Assembly: GCA_964429875.1 (NCBI GenBank)
Contig: CAYSDL010000012.1
Coordinates: 1 to 41,102, forward strand
Source of the DNA: CAYSDL01 sp964429875
GTDB taxonomy: Bacteria > Fidelibacterota > Marinisomatia > SCGC-AAA003-L08 > D37C17
Reading direction: 5' to 3'
Length of the DNA: 41,102 nucleotides
Shown here: positions 25,046 to 34,322 of the stretch, piece by piece
How the letters are laid out: each line of letters begins with the position of its first letter
Numbering within the stretch: position 1 is the first letter of the stretch
Position numbers and translations under genes: made by a program
Notes under the pieces: model-generated
Databases searched by the model: none
Seen by the model: only the letters and a program-made list of their open reading frames with translations
What the model was told of the DNA's origin: nothing

Positions 25046-26343
25046 TGGATTTTATAGATATAAGAGTATGCTCTTTTTTGTTTTTACCAATTTTATCATT
25101 TTTAGTTTTGATCATTAATGGTGATAAAATAAAAAACAAATCACATTTAGTAGCATTGCCACTAATTGGCTTAACATTAGTTAATGCAATAGTGTATTTA
25201 TTTGATTCAATATATAACCATAAAGTATCTCTAAATAATTCCTTCGAATGGTTTAATACAGGAGCCTTCAATGTATCTCTTGGATATTTAGTTGATAATA
25301 TTACAGTCATCATGTTGTTTGTTGTTTCCTTGATATCATTCTTAGTCCACCTGTATTCAACAGAATATATGAAAGGTGATTTTAGATATTCTAGGTATTT
25401 TGCATTTCTTGGGATATTTACTTTTTCTATGAATGGTATAGTCCTATCTGACTCTCTTATTATGATGTATGTTTTTTGGGAGTTAGTAGGATTAAGCTCA
25501 TTTTTATTAATTGGTTTTTGGTTTGAAAAAGAAAAACCTCCATTAGCAGCTAATAAAGCTTTCTTAACAAATAGAGTTGGTGATATAGGGATGTTTATTG
25601 GAATTATGATTTTATTTTTCAATATTGGATCATTTAATATAAATGATATTATAAGTGGTGCAAATTCTATGGATCCATTTTTACTTACTGTAGCTGGATT
25701 ATTAGTTTTTATGGGAGCAGTAGGTAAATCTGCTCAATTTCCTTTACATATTTGGCTTCCAGATGCTATGGAAGGGCCAACTCCAGTAAGTGCATTGATT
25801 CACGCTGCAACAATGGTTGCTGCTGGTGTCTATATGACATTTAGAATTTTTCCTTTTTTAACTACTGAGGCATTATCTGTAATTGCTTTTATTGGCGCTA
25901 TAACTGCTCTTATGGCAGCTATAACCGCAGTGACAAGAAACGATATTAAGGCTGTCCTTGCTTATTCTACTATTAGTCAACTTGGATATATGGTTATGGC
26001 ACTTGGTGTAGGTGCTCCAGTTTACTCATTTTTTCATTTAGTAACACATGCGATGTTTAAAGCATGTTTGTTTTTATGCAGTGGTTCAGTTATACATGCA
26101 ATGCATCATTCATTGCATGACCTAGATGACCACCATACAGATCCTCAAGATATGAATAATATGGGTGGTCTTAAAGATAAAATGCCTATTACTTATTACG
26201 CTATGCTTGTATCAACATTAGCTATAGCTGGTGTACCATTCTTTTCTGGGTTTTTATCTAAAGATGGTATATTGGCAGCAGTTCTATCGTATTATTATAA
26301 ATATGATGGATGGTCAATTATTTTACCTATAGCAGGATTTTGA
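25045..26343 (+). CDS. nuoL: NuoL N-terminal part, ended by in-frame TGA
   Basis: 432 residues of the MrpA-like antiporter subunit L, up to a TGA at 26341-26343. Helices 1-12 are intact, with the pumping residues Glu146 (FWELVGLSS), Lys228 (GKSAQFPLHIWLPDAMEGPTP), His253, Lys340 (HAMFKACLF) and Lys406 (GFLSKDGIL). The TGA falls just after GWSIILPIAGF, at the join to helix 13. The next codons in the same frame continue NuoL (26350-27087). Intact NuoL is 600-680 residues, so this is a truncated or split product unless the stop is read through or is a sequence error. Confidence 0.9.
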   Translation: MDFIDIRVCSFLFLPILSFLVLIINGDKIKNKSHLVALPLIGLTLVNAIVYLFDSIYNHKVSLNNSFEWFNTGAFNVSLGYLVDNITVIMLFVVSLISFLVHLYSTEYMKGDFRYSRYFAFLGIFTFSMNGIVLSDSLIMMYVFWELVGLSSFLLIGFWFEKEKPPLAANKAFLTNRVGDIGMFIGIMILFFNIGSFNINDIISGANSMDPFLLTVAGLLVFMGAVGKSAQFPLHIWLPDAMEGPTPVSALIHAATMVAAGVYMTFRIFPFLTTEALSVIAFIGAITALMAAITAVTRNDIKAVLAYSTISQLGYMVMALGVGAPVYSFFHLVTHAMFKACLFLCSGSVIHAMHHSLHDLDDHHTDPQDMNNMGGLKDKMPITYYAMLVSTLAIAGVPFFSGFLSKDGILAAVLSYYYKYDGWSIILPIAGF

Positions 26344-26349
26344 GCAGCT

Positions 26350-27087
26350 ATGATAACAGCTTTTTATATGTTTAGATTAATATTTAAAACATTCCATGGT
26401 GTTCCGAATAATAAAAAAATATATGATCATGTTCATGAATCACCGCTGCCTATGACCCTTCCATTAATATCGTTGTCAGTTTTGAGTTTAGCTTTTGTAT
26501 TTACTATAAATTTAAATCCTTTGGTTAGCAAAGGATGGTTTAAAGATTTGATTTATAAATTTGGTAAATATCATAATTTCTTAAATATGGAATATGTAAA
26601 TAAAGGAATTAAAGAAGCGCATTATGATGCAATGTACTTATCATTACTTGCAGCATTTATTGGGATTGCTTTATCTGTTATAATTTATTATTTGAAGAAA
26701 GTTGACGTAGATAAAGTAACAAATAGTTTTAATATTTTTGGTCTATATAGTTTATCACGAAATAAATTTTATATTGATAGAATCTATTCGATGTTTATTT
26801 ATAAACCATTTATGAAAGTTTCAAAAATTTCTTCAATCATCGATTGGGATATATATGATCAAAAAATTGTAGATGCATGGGGATGGATTACATTGAATAT
26901 ATCAAAACTTTCTGGAAGTGCAGATTATAATATATTAGATCAAAAAATTGTTGATGGAATATCTCATGTTACTAATTTCTCATCAAGAAAATTAAGAAAA
27001 ACTCAATCCGGAGTCCTCCAAAATTATTTACTTGCTGGATTTGCTGGACTTGTGCTTATAATTATTTTAATAAAACAAATTAGATAA
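26350..27087 (+). CDS. nuoL: NuoL C-terminal part
   Basis: 245 residues that continue NuoL in the same reading frame, two codons after the TGA. They cover helix 13 (ITAFYMFRLIFKTFHG, a classic NuoL motif), helices 14-15, the amphipathic lateral helix region (two similar segments, IIDWDIYDQKIVDAW and SADYNILDQKIVDGI) and final helix 16. The ATG at 26350 has only a weak SD (GAG at 26342-26344), so translation would rely on reinitiation after the stop. As a separate protein it could still assemble with the N-terminal part. I rate split gene, recent nonsense mutation and sequencing error as all possible. Confidence 0.82.
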   Translation: MITAFYMFRLIFKTFHGVPNNKKIYDHVHESPLPMTLPLISLSVLSLAFVFTINLNPLVSKGWFKDLIYKFGKYHNFLNMEYVNKGIKEAHYDAMYLSLLAAFIGIALSVIIYYLKKVDVDKVTNSFNIFGLYSLSRNKFYIDRIYSMFIYKPFMKVSKISSIIDWDIYDQKIVDAWGWITLNISKLSGSADYNILDQKIVDGISHVTNFSSRKLRKTQSGVLQNYLLAGFAGLVLIIILIKQIR

Positions 27088-27094
27088 GGAAAAT

Positions 27095-28672
27095 ATGGAA
27101 CAATCAATTTTATCATTATTAATATTTTTGCCTGTGCTAGGTGCGCTGATTATGCTTCCTGTTAGTAAATATATCGGTTCAGATAAAATTAAATGGACAG
27201 CATTAATTACCACTGGCATACAAATGATTTTAGCTGTTTGGTTATATATTAATTTTGATTCATCATTAACAATTGAGCAATCTCCTTTTACTGTTAATGT
27301 AGAATGGATTAAACATTTTAATATTTATTACTATGTTGGAGTTGATGGCTTAAGTATACCAATGGTATTATTAACTGCAATGTTATCTTTTATATGCATT
27401 ATTTCTAGTTGGAGTATAGCTAAAAAACCATTAGGTTATTTTTCTCTATTTCTATTACTTGATGCCGGAATGATGGGCGTGTTTTTATCTATGGATTTTT
27501 TCTTATTTTATATTTTTTGGGAGGTAATGTTACTTCCAATGTATTTTCTGATTGGAATGTGGGGTGGTCCTCAAAGGCATTATGCGGCTATTAAGTTCTT
27601 TCTATATACACTGTTTGGTTCAGTGTTTATGTTGCTAGCAATGCTTGGTTTATATTATTATTCTATTCCATTGAATGGTGGTGAAGGTACATTTAGTTTA
27701 ATAAAACTTATTGAACTAGCCCCTCAAATTGATGCCCAATTATGGGGTTATAGTATAAGTTGGCTATTATGGATTGGATTATTTATAGGTTTTGCTATTA
27801 AGGTCCCTATTTTTCCTTTTCATACATGGCTTCCTTTAGCTCATGTGGAAGCACCAACCGCTATATCAGTAATTCTTGCTGGAGTCTTACTTAAAATGGG
27901 AACTTATGGATTATTAAGAATCAGTTATCCATTATTACCTGGGGAGGCGATTTCTTTTGCTTATACATTAGCAATTTTAGGTGTTATTAATATTATTTGG
28001 GGTGCTGTTAACGCAATCGCACAAATTGATCTTAAGAAAATGGTTGCTTATTCATCGGTAAGTCATATGGGTTATGTTTTACTTGGAATGGCTTCGGTTA
28101 TAAGTACATCAACTCCCGGAGCTCAAGCAGGATTAAATGGCGCAGTAATGCAAATGTTTAATCATGGAACTATTACAGCTATGTTATTTTTGCTTGTTGG
28201 AGTGTTATATGATCAAGCTCATCATAGATGGATAGTTTTCCCTGATAATTACAAAGATCATGAGAAAGCTGGTAAATTAGCTTTTGGCGGTCTTGCATCA
28301 CAAATGCCTATCTATAATGCTATGATAATTATAGCATTTTTCGCTGGTCTAGGACTTCCTGCATTATCCGGGTTTATCAGTGAAGCATTATGCTTTATTG
28401 GTGGCTTTAGTGCTTTTAGAACGATTACAATTATTGGAACATTAGGTATTTTACTAAATGCAGTTTATTTTTTACGTGCATATCAAAGAGTGTTTACAGG
28501 CAAATTAAACGAAGACTATAAATCACTTGTTGATATTAATAAAAGAGAATTAATAACAGTAGTTCCAATCGCATTGATTATTTTATTATTGGGCGTATAC
28601 CCTGCACCTTTAGTTAATTTAATTAGTCCAGCTATTGATAATCTTATTATATTAATTCAGGGTGTTATGTAG
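27095..28672 (+). CDS. nuoM: NADH-quinone oxidoreductase subunit M
   Basis: A 525-residue antiporter-like membrane subunit. Its markers are YYVGVDGLSIPMV, Glu143 (FWEVMLLPMYFLIG), Lys236 (AIKVPIFPFHTWLPLAHVEAP) and KKMVAYSSVSHMGYVLLG. It is complete, unlike the neighbouring nuoL. SD-like AAGGAAAA precedes the ATG. It is followed 3 bp later by nuoN. Confidence 0.96.
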   Translation: MEQSILSLLIFLPVLGALIMLPVSKYIGSDKIKWTALITTGIQMILAVWLYINFDSSLTIEQSPFTVNVEWIKHFNIYYYVGVDGLSIPMVLLTAMLSFICIISSWSIAKKPLGYFSLFLLLDAGMMGVFLSMDFFLFYIFWEVMLLPMYFLIGMWGGPQRHYAAIKFFLYTLFGSVFMLLAMLGLYYYSIPLNGGEGTFSLIKLIELAPQIDAQLWGYSISWLLWIGLFIGFAIKVPIFPFHTWLPLAHVEAPTAISVILAGVLLKMGTYGLLRISYPLLPGEAISFAYTLAILGVINIIWGAVNAIAQIDLKKMVAYSSVSHMGYVLLGMASVISTSTPGAQAGLNGAVMQMFNHGTITAMLFLLVGVLYDQAHHRWIVFPDNYKDHEKAGKLAFGGLASQMPIYNAMIIIAFFAGLGLPALSGFISEALCFIGGFSAFRTITIIGTLGILLNAVYFLRAYQRVFTGKLNEDYKSLVDINKRELITVVPIALIILLLGVYPAPLVNLISPAIDNLIILIQGVM

Positions 28673-28675
28673 CAT

Positions 28676-30127
28676 ATGGGTAATAATTTTCAAAGTTTAC
28701 AACATTTTCTACCTGAGTTAATAATAATTGTAACTATACTTTTCGTAATTATAGCTGATTTAATTCCATCAGTTAAGGAATATTCATTTAAAATAACGTT
28801 ATTTGGTATGTTGGCAACTGGTTTGATGATGTTCTTGATGAGATTTAGCAATAAGCTTATTTTTGAAGAAATGTTAATTGATGATGAATTCTCATTTTAT
28901 TTTAAATGCATTATATTATTTTCAACTTTATCAATTGTTTTAGTATCTAAATACTCTAACGAGTTAGATGATGAATATAGAATTGAATATAATACATTAT
29001 TATTAGTTGTCCTTTTAGGCATGTTCTTAATGACATCCTCAGTTAATTTAATTATGATATATTTGTCTTTAGAATTAGTTAGCATCCCATCATATATATT
29101 AGCAGGGATATTAAAAAACGATAAAAAATCAAATGAAGCATCTTTAAAATATGTAATATTTGGTTCTTTCGCATCAGGACTAATGTTATTTGGTTTTAGT
29201 TGGCTGTATGGAATCTCAGGTTCTACTAACATTTATGATATTTATGAATCTATTATTCTACTTGAAAATTCATCTGTTTCTCTTCTATCACTTTTATTTA
29301 TTTTAGTAGGTTTTGGTTATAAGATTTCTATGGTGCCATTTCATTATTGGACTCCAGATGTTTATGAGGGTTCTCCAATCACAATTACGGCTTTTTTATC
29401 TGTTGCTCCTAAAGCAGCAGGCTTTGCTTTGTTCCTACGAACATTTTTTGTTTTATTTACTGATACAGGAACATTTTTAGCAAACTCAGCAATTCTAGAT
29501 CTTGATTGGCCTATTATACTATCTTGGCTTGCAGCAGCAACTATGACAATTGGAAACCTGCTTGCATTAAGGCAGGATAACGTGAAAAGAATGCTTGCAT
29601 ATTCTACTATTTCTCATGTTGGTTTTATGCTTATGGCCTTCTGTACATTGAATATTGAAGCAATTGCTGGTATAATGTTTTATTTGCTTGTATACTCTTT
29701 TATGAATTTATCTGCATTTTATATGTTGGTGTTTACTTCAAATAAACTAAATGCTGTTAATGTTGATGATTGGAATGGCGTAGGTTTTAAAAATCCTTTA
29801 TTAGGTGCTTTCATGGTTTTATCTCTTGTTTCTTTAGCAGGGTTGCCTCCTACATCAGGATTCGTTGGTAAAGTTTATTTATTTAGAAGTTTATTTTATG
29901 ATAAAGAATTTTTTTGGCTCGCTATTGTGGGTATTCTAAATAGCGTGGTTTCTTTATACTATTATTTTAGAATTGTTAAAGCTATGTATTTTGTTAAAGA
30001 TGATAAAAATAAAAAAATTGAAGCACACCCAGTTATACATTGGTCGATTATTGCATTATCTTCACAAAATTTATTATTTTATATTTATTGGTCTCCACTT
30101 TATGAATATTTGATAGGAATCTTTTAA
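28676..30127 (+). CDS. nuoN: NADH-quinone oxidoreductase subunit N
   Basis: A 483-residue antiporter-like membrane subunit and the last gene of the nuo operon. It carries the NuoN version of the proton-path motifs: LSLELVSIPSYILAG (Glu), KISMVPFHYWTPDVYEGSPI (Lys, His) and NVKRMLAYSTISHVGFMLM. Length is normal. The operon ends here with no nuoE, nuoF or nuoG. The thioesterase gene begins 3 bp downstream with no terminator between. Confidence 0.96.
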   Translation: MGNNFQSLQHFLPELIIIVTILFVIIADLIPSVKEYSFKITLFGMLATGLMMFLMRFSNKLIFEEMLIDDEFSFYFKCIILFSTLSIVLVSKYSNELDDEYRIEYNTLLLVVLLGMFLMTSSVNLIMIYLSLELVSIPSYILAGILKNDKKSNEASLKYVIFGSFASGLMLFGFSWLYGISGSTNIYDIYESIILLENSSVSLLSLLFILVGFGYKISMVPFHYWTPDVYEGSPITITAFLSVAPKAAGFALFLRTFFVLFTDTGTFLANSAILDLDWPIILSWLAAATMTIGNLLALRQDNVKRMLAYSTISHVGFMLMAFCTLNIEAIAGIMFYLLVYSFMNLSAFYMLVFTSNKLNAVNVDDWNGVGFKNPLLGAFMVLSLVSLAGLPPTSGFVGKVYLFRSLFYDKEFFWLAIVGILNSVVSLYYYFRIVKAMYFVKDDKNKKIEAHPVIHWSIIALSSQNLLFYIYWSPLYEYLIGIF

Positions 30128-30130
30128 ACC

Positions 30131-30598
30131 TTGAAGTATAAATCAATAAAAGACTCACAAGTAATTATGCATGAATTAGTATTGCCTAATGATACAAATG
30201 TTTTAGATAATGTTCATGGTGGTAGAGTGATGTGCCTTATGGATATATGTGCTGCTATGTCAGCTTATAAACATGCTAGGAAACCAGTAGTGACAGCATC
30301 AGTAGATCAATTAGATTTTTTGGCGCCAGCTAAAAAAGGTGATATATTGATTCTAAAATCATCTGTTAATTATGCTCATAAAACATCTATGGAAATTGGA
30401 GTAAGAATTGATGCTGAAAGCCCCCTTACTGGTGAGCTTAGACATACAGCTACTGCATATTTAACGTTCGTTGCTATTGACAAATATAATAAACCTTCAG
30501 AAATTCCTAAAATTAAACCTGCAACTGATAATGAGAAAAGAAGATATAGTAGAGCTAAAAAACGTCATCTCCAAAGGAGAAAAAATAGAAATTGTTAA
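30131..30598 (+). CDS. Acyl-CoA thioesterase, YciA-like hotdog protein
   Basis: A 155-residue hotdog-fold thioesterase hydrolysing acyl-CoA to acid plus CoA. HELVLPNDTNVLDNVHGGRVMCLMD contains the family's catalytic region (conserved Asn/Asp, HGG helix), and ASVDQLDFLAPAKKGDIL is the second hallmark. The C-terminus is strongly basic (RRYSRAKKRHLQRRKNRN). The TTG start gives the usual family N-terminus (SIKDSQVIMHELVLP); the alternative ATG at 30167 would cut it short. It lies between two respiratory operons, 3 bp after nuoN and overlapping nqrA by 7 bp. It may relate to CoA ester control, but the link is not known. Confidence 0.88.
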   Translation: MKYKSIKDSQVIMHELVLPNDTNVLDNVHGGRVMCLMDICAAMSAYKHARKPVVTASVDQLDFLAPAKKGDILILKSSVNYAHKTSMEIGVRIDAESPLTGELRHTATAYLTFVAIDKYNKPSEIPKIKPATDNEKRRYSRAKKRHLQRRKNRNC

Positions 30599-31905
30599 AT
30601 AATTTTAAAATTTCCAAAGGACATAATCTATTAATTGAGGGTGCTCCTGTTAGTAAAGTTATTGAAGTTGAATCACCATCATTTCTTATTTTTCATCCAT
30701 CATTAATTAATGGAATAAAAACAAAGCTTCTTATAAAAGAAGGAGATGATGTTAAAGTTGGTTCACCCCTGTATTTTAATAAAAAAAACCCTGAGGCTTT
30801 TTTTGTTTCAACATGTTCAGGGAAAGTTGCTAAAATTATATATGGAGATAGAAGAACTGTTAAAGCAATTCATGTTAGTAATGATAATCAATATAAATCT
30901 GAAAATTTAGATTTTAATATATCAAGAGCTTCATTATTGAAATCTGGACTCTGGACACACATTAGACAAAGACCATTTTCAAAAATTCCAATGCCTAATT
31001 GTGCTCCAAAATCAATATTTATATCAGGTCTCTCAACTCAACCATTTGCCCTGGATTTAGATTTTCTTTTTAATAACACAGGCAATTATTTTCAAGATGG
31101 TGTTAATATATTAAAAGAAATTTTCAATTGTGACATTAATCTTACATCTTCAAAATCATCTTTTTTAAAAGAATTAAAAAATGTTAATCATTATACTTTT
31201 AATAAATTACATCCAGCGGGGAATGTAGGCATTCAAATACATCATGTTGATCCAATAAAAAACGGTAAAGATTTAAGATTATATTTAACGCTTCAGGATG
31301 TTAATAGAATTGGAGAATTTTACACTAAAAAAAAATACCCAGTCCATAAGTATATTTCTATTGGTGGAGATGGTTTTAATAATCCTTCTTTTTGCAAACA
31401 TATAATTGGTACTCCAATTGTAGATATAATACAGAAAGATTACAGCGGTTTATCCCGAATTGTTTCTGGAGATATATTAAGTGGTAATGAAACAACAATT
31501 GAATCTTCACTTGGCCATTATGATGAAATCTTATCAATAATTAAAATATCTAATAAACGAGATTTTTTGGGATGGCTTTCTCCAGGATTGAACAAATATA
31601 GCTTGTCAAACACTTTTCTTTCTAAAATATTTAAAAAATCTTTTGGAAAACTTGATACTAAATTAAATGGAAGCATTAGATCTATTATTCCAATGGGTAA
31701 TTGGGATAAAGTGCTCCCTATGAATATTCTACCTGAATTTTTGATTAAAAATATTCTTGTTGAAGATATTGAAATGATGGAAAAACTTGGTATATATGAA
31801 TGTTCTTCTGAAGATTTCTCCTTATGTTCATTTGCCTGTCAATCTAAAGTAGAAGTATCATCAATTATTGAAAATGGTTTAAAAATCATGGAGAATGAGG
31901 AATAG
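30592..31905 (+). CDS. nqrA: Na+-translocating NADH:quinone reductase subunit A
   Basis: A 437-residue peripheral subunit of the sodium-pumping Na+-NQR. The NqrA pattern is clear: FKISKGHNLLIEGAP at the start, VKVGSPLYFNKKNPEAFFVSTCSGKV, and HPAGNVGIQIHHVDPI. It starts with TTG, supported by SD AAAGGAG (30573-30579) inside the thioesterase gene. It overlaps that gene by 7 bp and is followed 2 bp later by nqrB. Confidence 0.95.
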   Translation: MLNNFKISKGHNLLIEGAPVSKVIEVESPSFLIFHPSLINGIKTKLLIKEGDDVKVGSPLYFNKKNPEAFFVSTCSGKVAKIIYGDRRTVKAIHVSNDNQYKSENLDFNISRASLLKSGLWTHIRQRPFSKIPMPNCAPKSIFISGLSTQPFALDLDFLFNNTGNYFQDGVNILKEIFNCDINLTSSKSSFLKELKNVNHYTFNKLHPAGNVGIQIHHVDPIKNGKDLRLYLTLQDVNRIGEFYTKKKYPVHKYISIGGDGFNNPSFCKHIIGTPIVDIIQKDYSGLSRIVSGDILSGNETTIESSLGHYDEILSIIKISNKRDFLGWLSPGLNKYSLSNTFLSKIFKKSFGKLDTKLNGSIRSIIPMGNWDKVLPMNILPEFLIKNILVEDIEMMEKLGIYECSSEDFSLCSFACQSKVEVSSIIENGLKIMENEE

Positions 31906-31907
31906 AA

Positions 31908-33035
31908 ATGTTGAGAAATCTTCTTGATAAAGCTGAAAAAATAATTCTAAGTAATGATAAATTGAAGAAGTTTCATCCTCTTCATGATGCACTAGATACT
32001 TTTTTGTATTCAACAAATACTCAAACTTCTAAAGCTCCTTATGTTCGTGATTCTATAGATTTAAAAAGAACTATGATAATTGTAGTTTTAGCACTATTAC
32101 CTGCATTCTTTTTTGGTATATATAATGTTGGATTGCAATCATCTTATGTATTAGATAAAAATTTTATAAATTGCTTTTTATATGGTCTTAAAATAGTTTT
32201 ACCAATGTATCTCGTCGTATTTGCTGTAGGAGGATTATTTGAAGCATTATTTGCTGTTGTAAGAGGACATGAAATTAATGAAGGTTTTTTAGTTACAGGC
32301 TTTTTAATTCCATTAACAATGCCTCCTACTGTTCCACTTTGGATGCTTGCTGTAGCAACAATATTTGGAGTAGTCATTGGTAAGGAAATATTTGGTGGAA
32401 CAGGTTATAATATTTTCAATCCGGCATTAACAGCCAGAGCATTTTTGTTTTTTGCTTACCCATCAAAAATGTCCGGTAATATTCCATGGATATCACCAAT
32501 AGATAGCATGACAACAGCTACACCTTTATTGGCAAAATCTTCTAATTTAGATATATCATATACCTATATGGATATGTTTTATGGCTTTATCCCGGGTTCA
32601 ATTGGAGAAACTTCTACATTAGCTATACTCATTGGTGGTTTGATTTTACTTATTACTAAAATTGGTAGTTGGAGAATTATGTTTTCTACATGTCTAGGAA
32701 TGATAATTACTTCACTTCTTTTAAATCAATTAACCTCCATTTCAGATAACCCTATGCTTAAACTTAATGCGCTACAACACTTTGTTATGGGTGGGTTTGC
32801 ATTTGGGATGGTCTTTATGGCAACAGACCCTGTTTCAAGTGCACATACAGATAAAGGAAGATGGATTTATGGATTTATAATTGGCTTTATGGTTGTTGTT
32901 ATACGTTCTATTAATCCGGCTTATCCCGAAGGTATGATGCTGGCAATTTTATTTGCGAATGCATTTTCTCCATTGATTGATTATTATGTTTTACAAAACC
33001 ATATAAAAAAAAGAAAATTACAATATGAAAAATAA
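31908..33035 (+). CDS. nqrB: Na+-NQR subunit B (flavinylated membrane subunit)
   Basis: A 375-residue multipass subunit that pumps Na+ and carries covalent FMN. The segment DSMTTAT (199-205) fits the ApbE flavinylation motif D-x-x-[ST]-x-A-T, with Thr205 as the predicted FMN attachment site. Other family marks are GYNIFNPALTARAFLFFAYP and VFMATDPVSSAHT. It is complete. It overlaps nqrC by 11 bp. Confidence 0.95.
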   Translation: MLRNLLDKAEKIILSNDKLKKFHPLHDALDTFLYSTNTQTSKAPYVRDSIDLKRTMIIVVLALLPAFFFGIYNVGLQSSYVLDKNFINCFLYGLKIVLPMYLVVFAVGGLFEALFAVVRGHEINEGFLVTGFLIPLTMPPTVPLWMLAVATIFGVVIGKEIFGGTGYNIFNPALTARAFLFFAYPSKMSGNIPWISPIDSMTTATPLLAKSSNLDISYTYMDMFYGFIPGSIGETSTLAILIGGLILLITKIGSWRIMFSTCLGMIITSLLLNQLTSISDNPMLKLNALQHFVMGGFAFGMVFMATDPVSSAHTDKGRWIYGFIIGFMVVVIRSINPAYPEGMMLAILFANAFSPLIDYYVLQNHIKKRKLQYEK

Positions 33036-33732
33036 ATATATTTTTATATTAACAATTACAGTGATTGCAAGTCTCTTGCTATCCATATCATCAGAAGGAT
33101 TAAAATCTTTGAAATTGAAAAATGTTGAAATTGATAAAAAGAAGAATGTGCTTAAAGCAATTGGTCTAGATATTACAAAATATGATAATTCAAAAATTGA
33201 TAGTTATTTTTCGCAGAATATTGATACTCTTATTATCGATTTAGAAGGAAATATATCAAATGAGTTATCAATTCAAGATCTAGATGAAATAGAAAATAAT
33301 CAAAGTGGTGAAATTAAATATTTTAATAAAGAAAATGAATATTTACCTATTTATAAAGATAATAATAATAAAGTTGTAGTTGTTCCTATATCTGGAAAAG
33401 GTTTATGGTCAACTTTATTTGGATATTTTGCTATTGATTCAGATAACTATTCTACAGTAAAAGGCATTACATTTTACAAACATAAAGAAACCCCGGGTCT
33501 TGGAGGTGAAGTTTCAAAAAAATGGTTTCAGAATAATTTTATTGGAAAAGAAATTTATAAAAATGAACAATTGGTCTCTATTAATGTAGCAAAAGCAGGT
33601 TATGCTGATAAGAATAATTTATATGAAGTTGATGGAATTAGTGGTGCTACAATCACAAGTAATGGTGTGAGCTCTTTTTTAAAGAGGGATTTGAAACGAT
33701 ATGAGAAATATTTTATGAGTAATAAAAGATGA
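33025..33732 (+). CDS. nqrC: Na+-NQR subunit C (flavinylated)
   Basis: A 235-residue subunit with one N-terminal helix (about 4-20) and a periplasmic FMN-binding domain. DGISGAT (203-209) is the ApbE target motif, with Thr209 as the FMN-linked residue. HKETPGLGGEVSKKWF is the typical FMN_bind motif. It is overlapped by nqrB (11 bp) and overlaps nqrD (ATGA). Confidence 0.95.
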   Translation: MKNKYIFILTITVIASLLLSISSEGLKSLKLKNVEIDKKKNVLKAIGLDITKYDNSKIDSYFSQNIDTLIIDLEGNISNELSIQDLDEIENNQSGEIKYFNKENEYLPIYKDNNNKVVVVPISGKGLWSTLFGYFAIDSDNYSTVKGITFYKHKETPGLGGEVSKKWFQNNFIGKEIYKNEQLVSINVAKAGYADKNNLYEVDGISGATITSNGVSSFLKRDLKRYEKYFMSNKR

Positions 33733-34322
33733 GTAATAAGAAAACATTCATAGATCCTCTTATAGATAATAATCCAATTACAAGACAGGTGCTTGGAATA
33801 TGTTCTGCATTAGCAGTTACTGTTAAAGTTGAACAGGCATTAGTGATGACATTAGCTCTTACATTTGTAGTAACAATGTCAAATATAATAGTTTCAATAC
33901 TTAGAAAATATATTCCATCAAGTATAAGAATAATTGTACAGCTGATTGTTATTTCTACATTGGTAACTCTTATTGATAAAATTTTAGAGGCATATATGTA
34001 TGATATAAGTAAAGAATTATCAGTGTTTATTGCATTGATTGTCACAAATTGTATTGTTATGGGTAGAGCTGATGGATTTGCTATGAAAAATGATGTCAAA
34101 TCGTCATTTGTAGATGGTTTAGGTAATGGATTAGGATATGGTTCTATTTTGATTATTGTAGCTTCATTTAGAGAAATTTTAGGGTTTGGTACTTTTCTAA
34201 ATATTAGAATCTTACCGGAATTTTTAAATAATGGACTAATGATTCTTGCTCCGGGTGCGTTTATCATTTTAGGGCTGATTATTTGGGTGCAAAGATCATT
34301 AACATCGTTTGTCGAGGAGTAA
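33729..34322 (+). CDS. nqrD: Na+-NQR subunit D
   Basis: A 197-residue six-helix membrane subunit homologous to RnfE. It has NNPITRQVLGICSALAVT at the start and the half-helix motif VTNCIVMGRADGFA, which with NqrE binds an Fe centre through the conserved Cys. It begins within the nqrC stop codon and abuts nqrE directly. Confidence 0.95.
   Translation: MSNKKTFIDPLIDNNPITRQVLGICSALAVTVKVEQALVMTLALTFVVTMSNIIVSILRKYIPSSIRIIVQLIVISTLVTLIDKILEAYMYDISKELSVFIALIVTNCIVMGRADGFAMKNDVKSSFVDGLGNGLGYGSILIIVASFREILGFGTFLNIRILPEFLNNGLMILAPGAFIILGLIIWVQRSLTSFVEE

Noticed and set aside
25026..25622. A 198-codon minus-strand open frame opposite nuoL
   Set aside because: It mirrors the coding pattern of nuoL, has no recognisable domain, and lies fully inside a well-supported gene.
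26341..26343. Selenocysteine or recoded TGA in nuoL
   Set aside because: TGA ends several other genes here, NuoL has no Cys/Sec requirement at this site, and I see no convincing SECIS-like hairpin just downstream. Split gene, mutation or error is simpler.
33713..34267. A 184-codon minus-strand open frame opposite nqrD
   Set aside because: It is a shadow of nqrD; low complexity, Ile/Asn-rich, no family motif, no SD.
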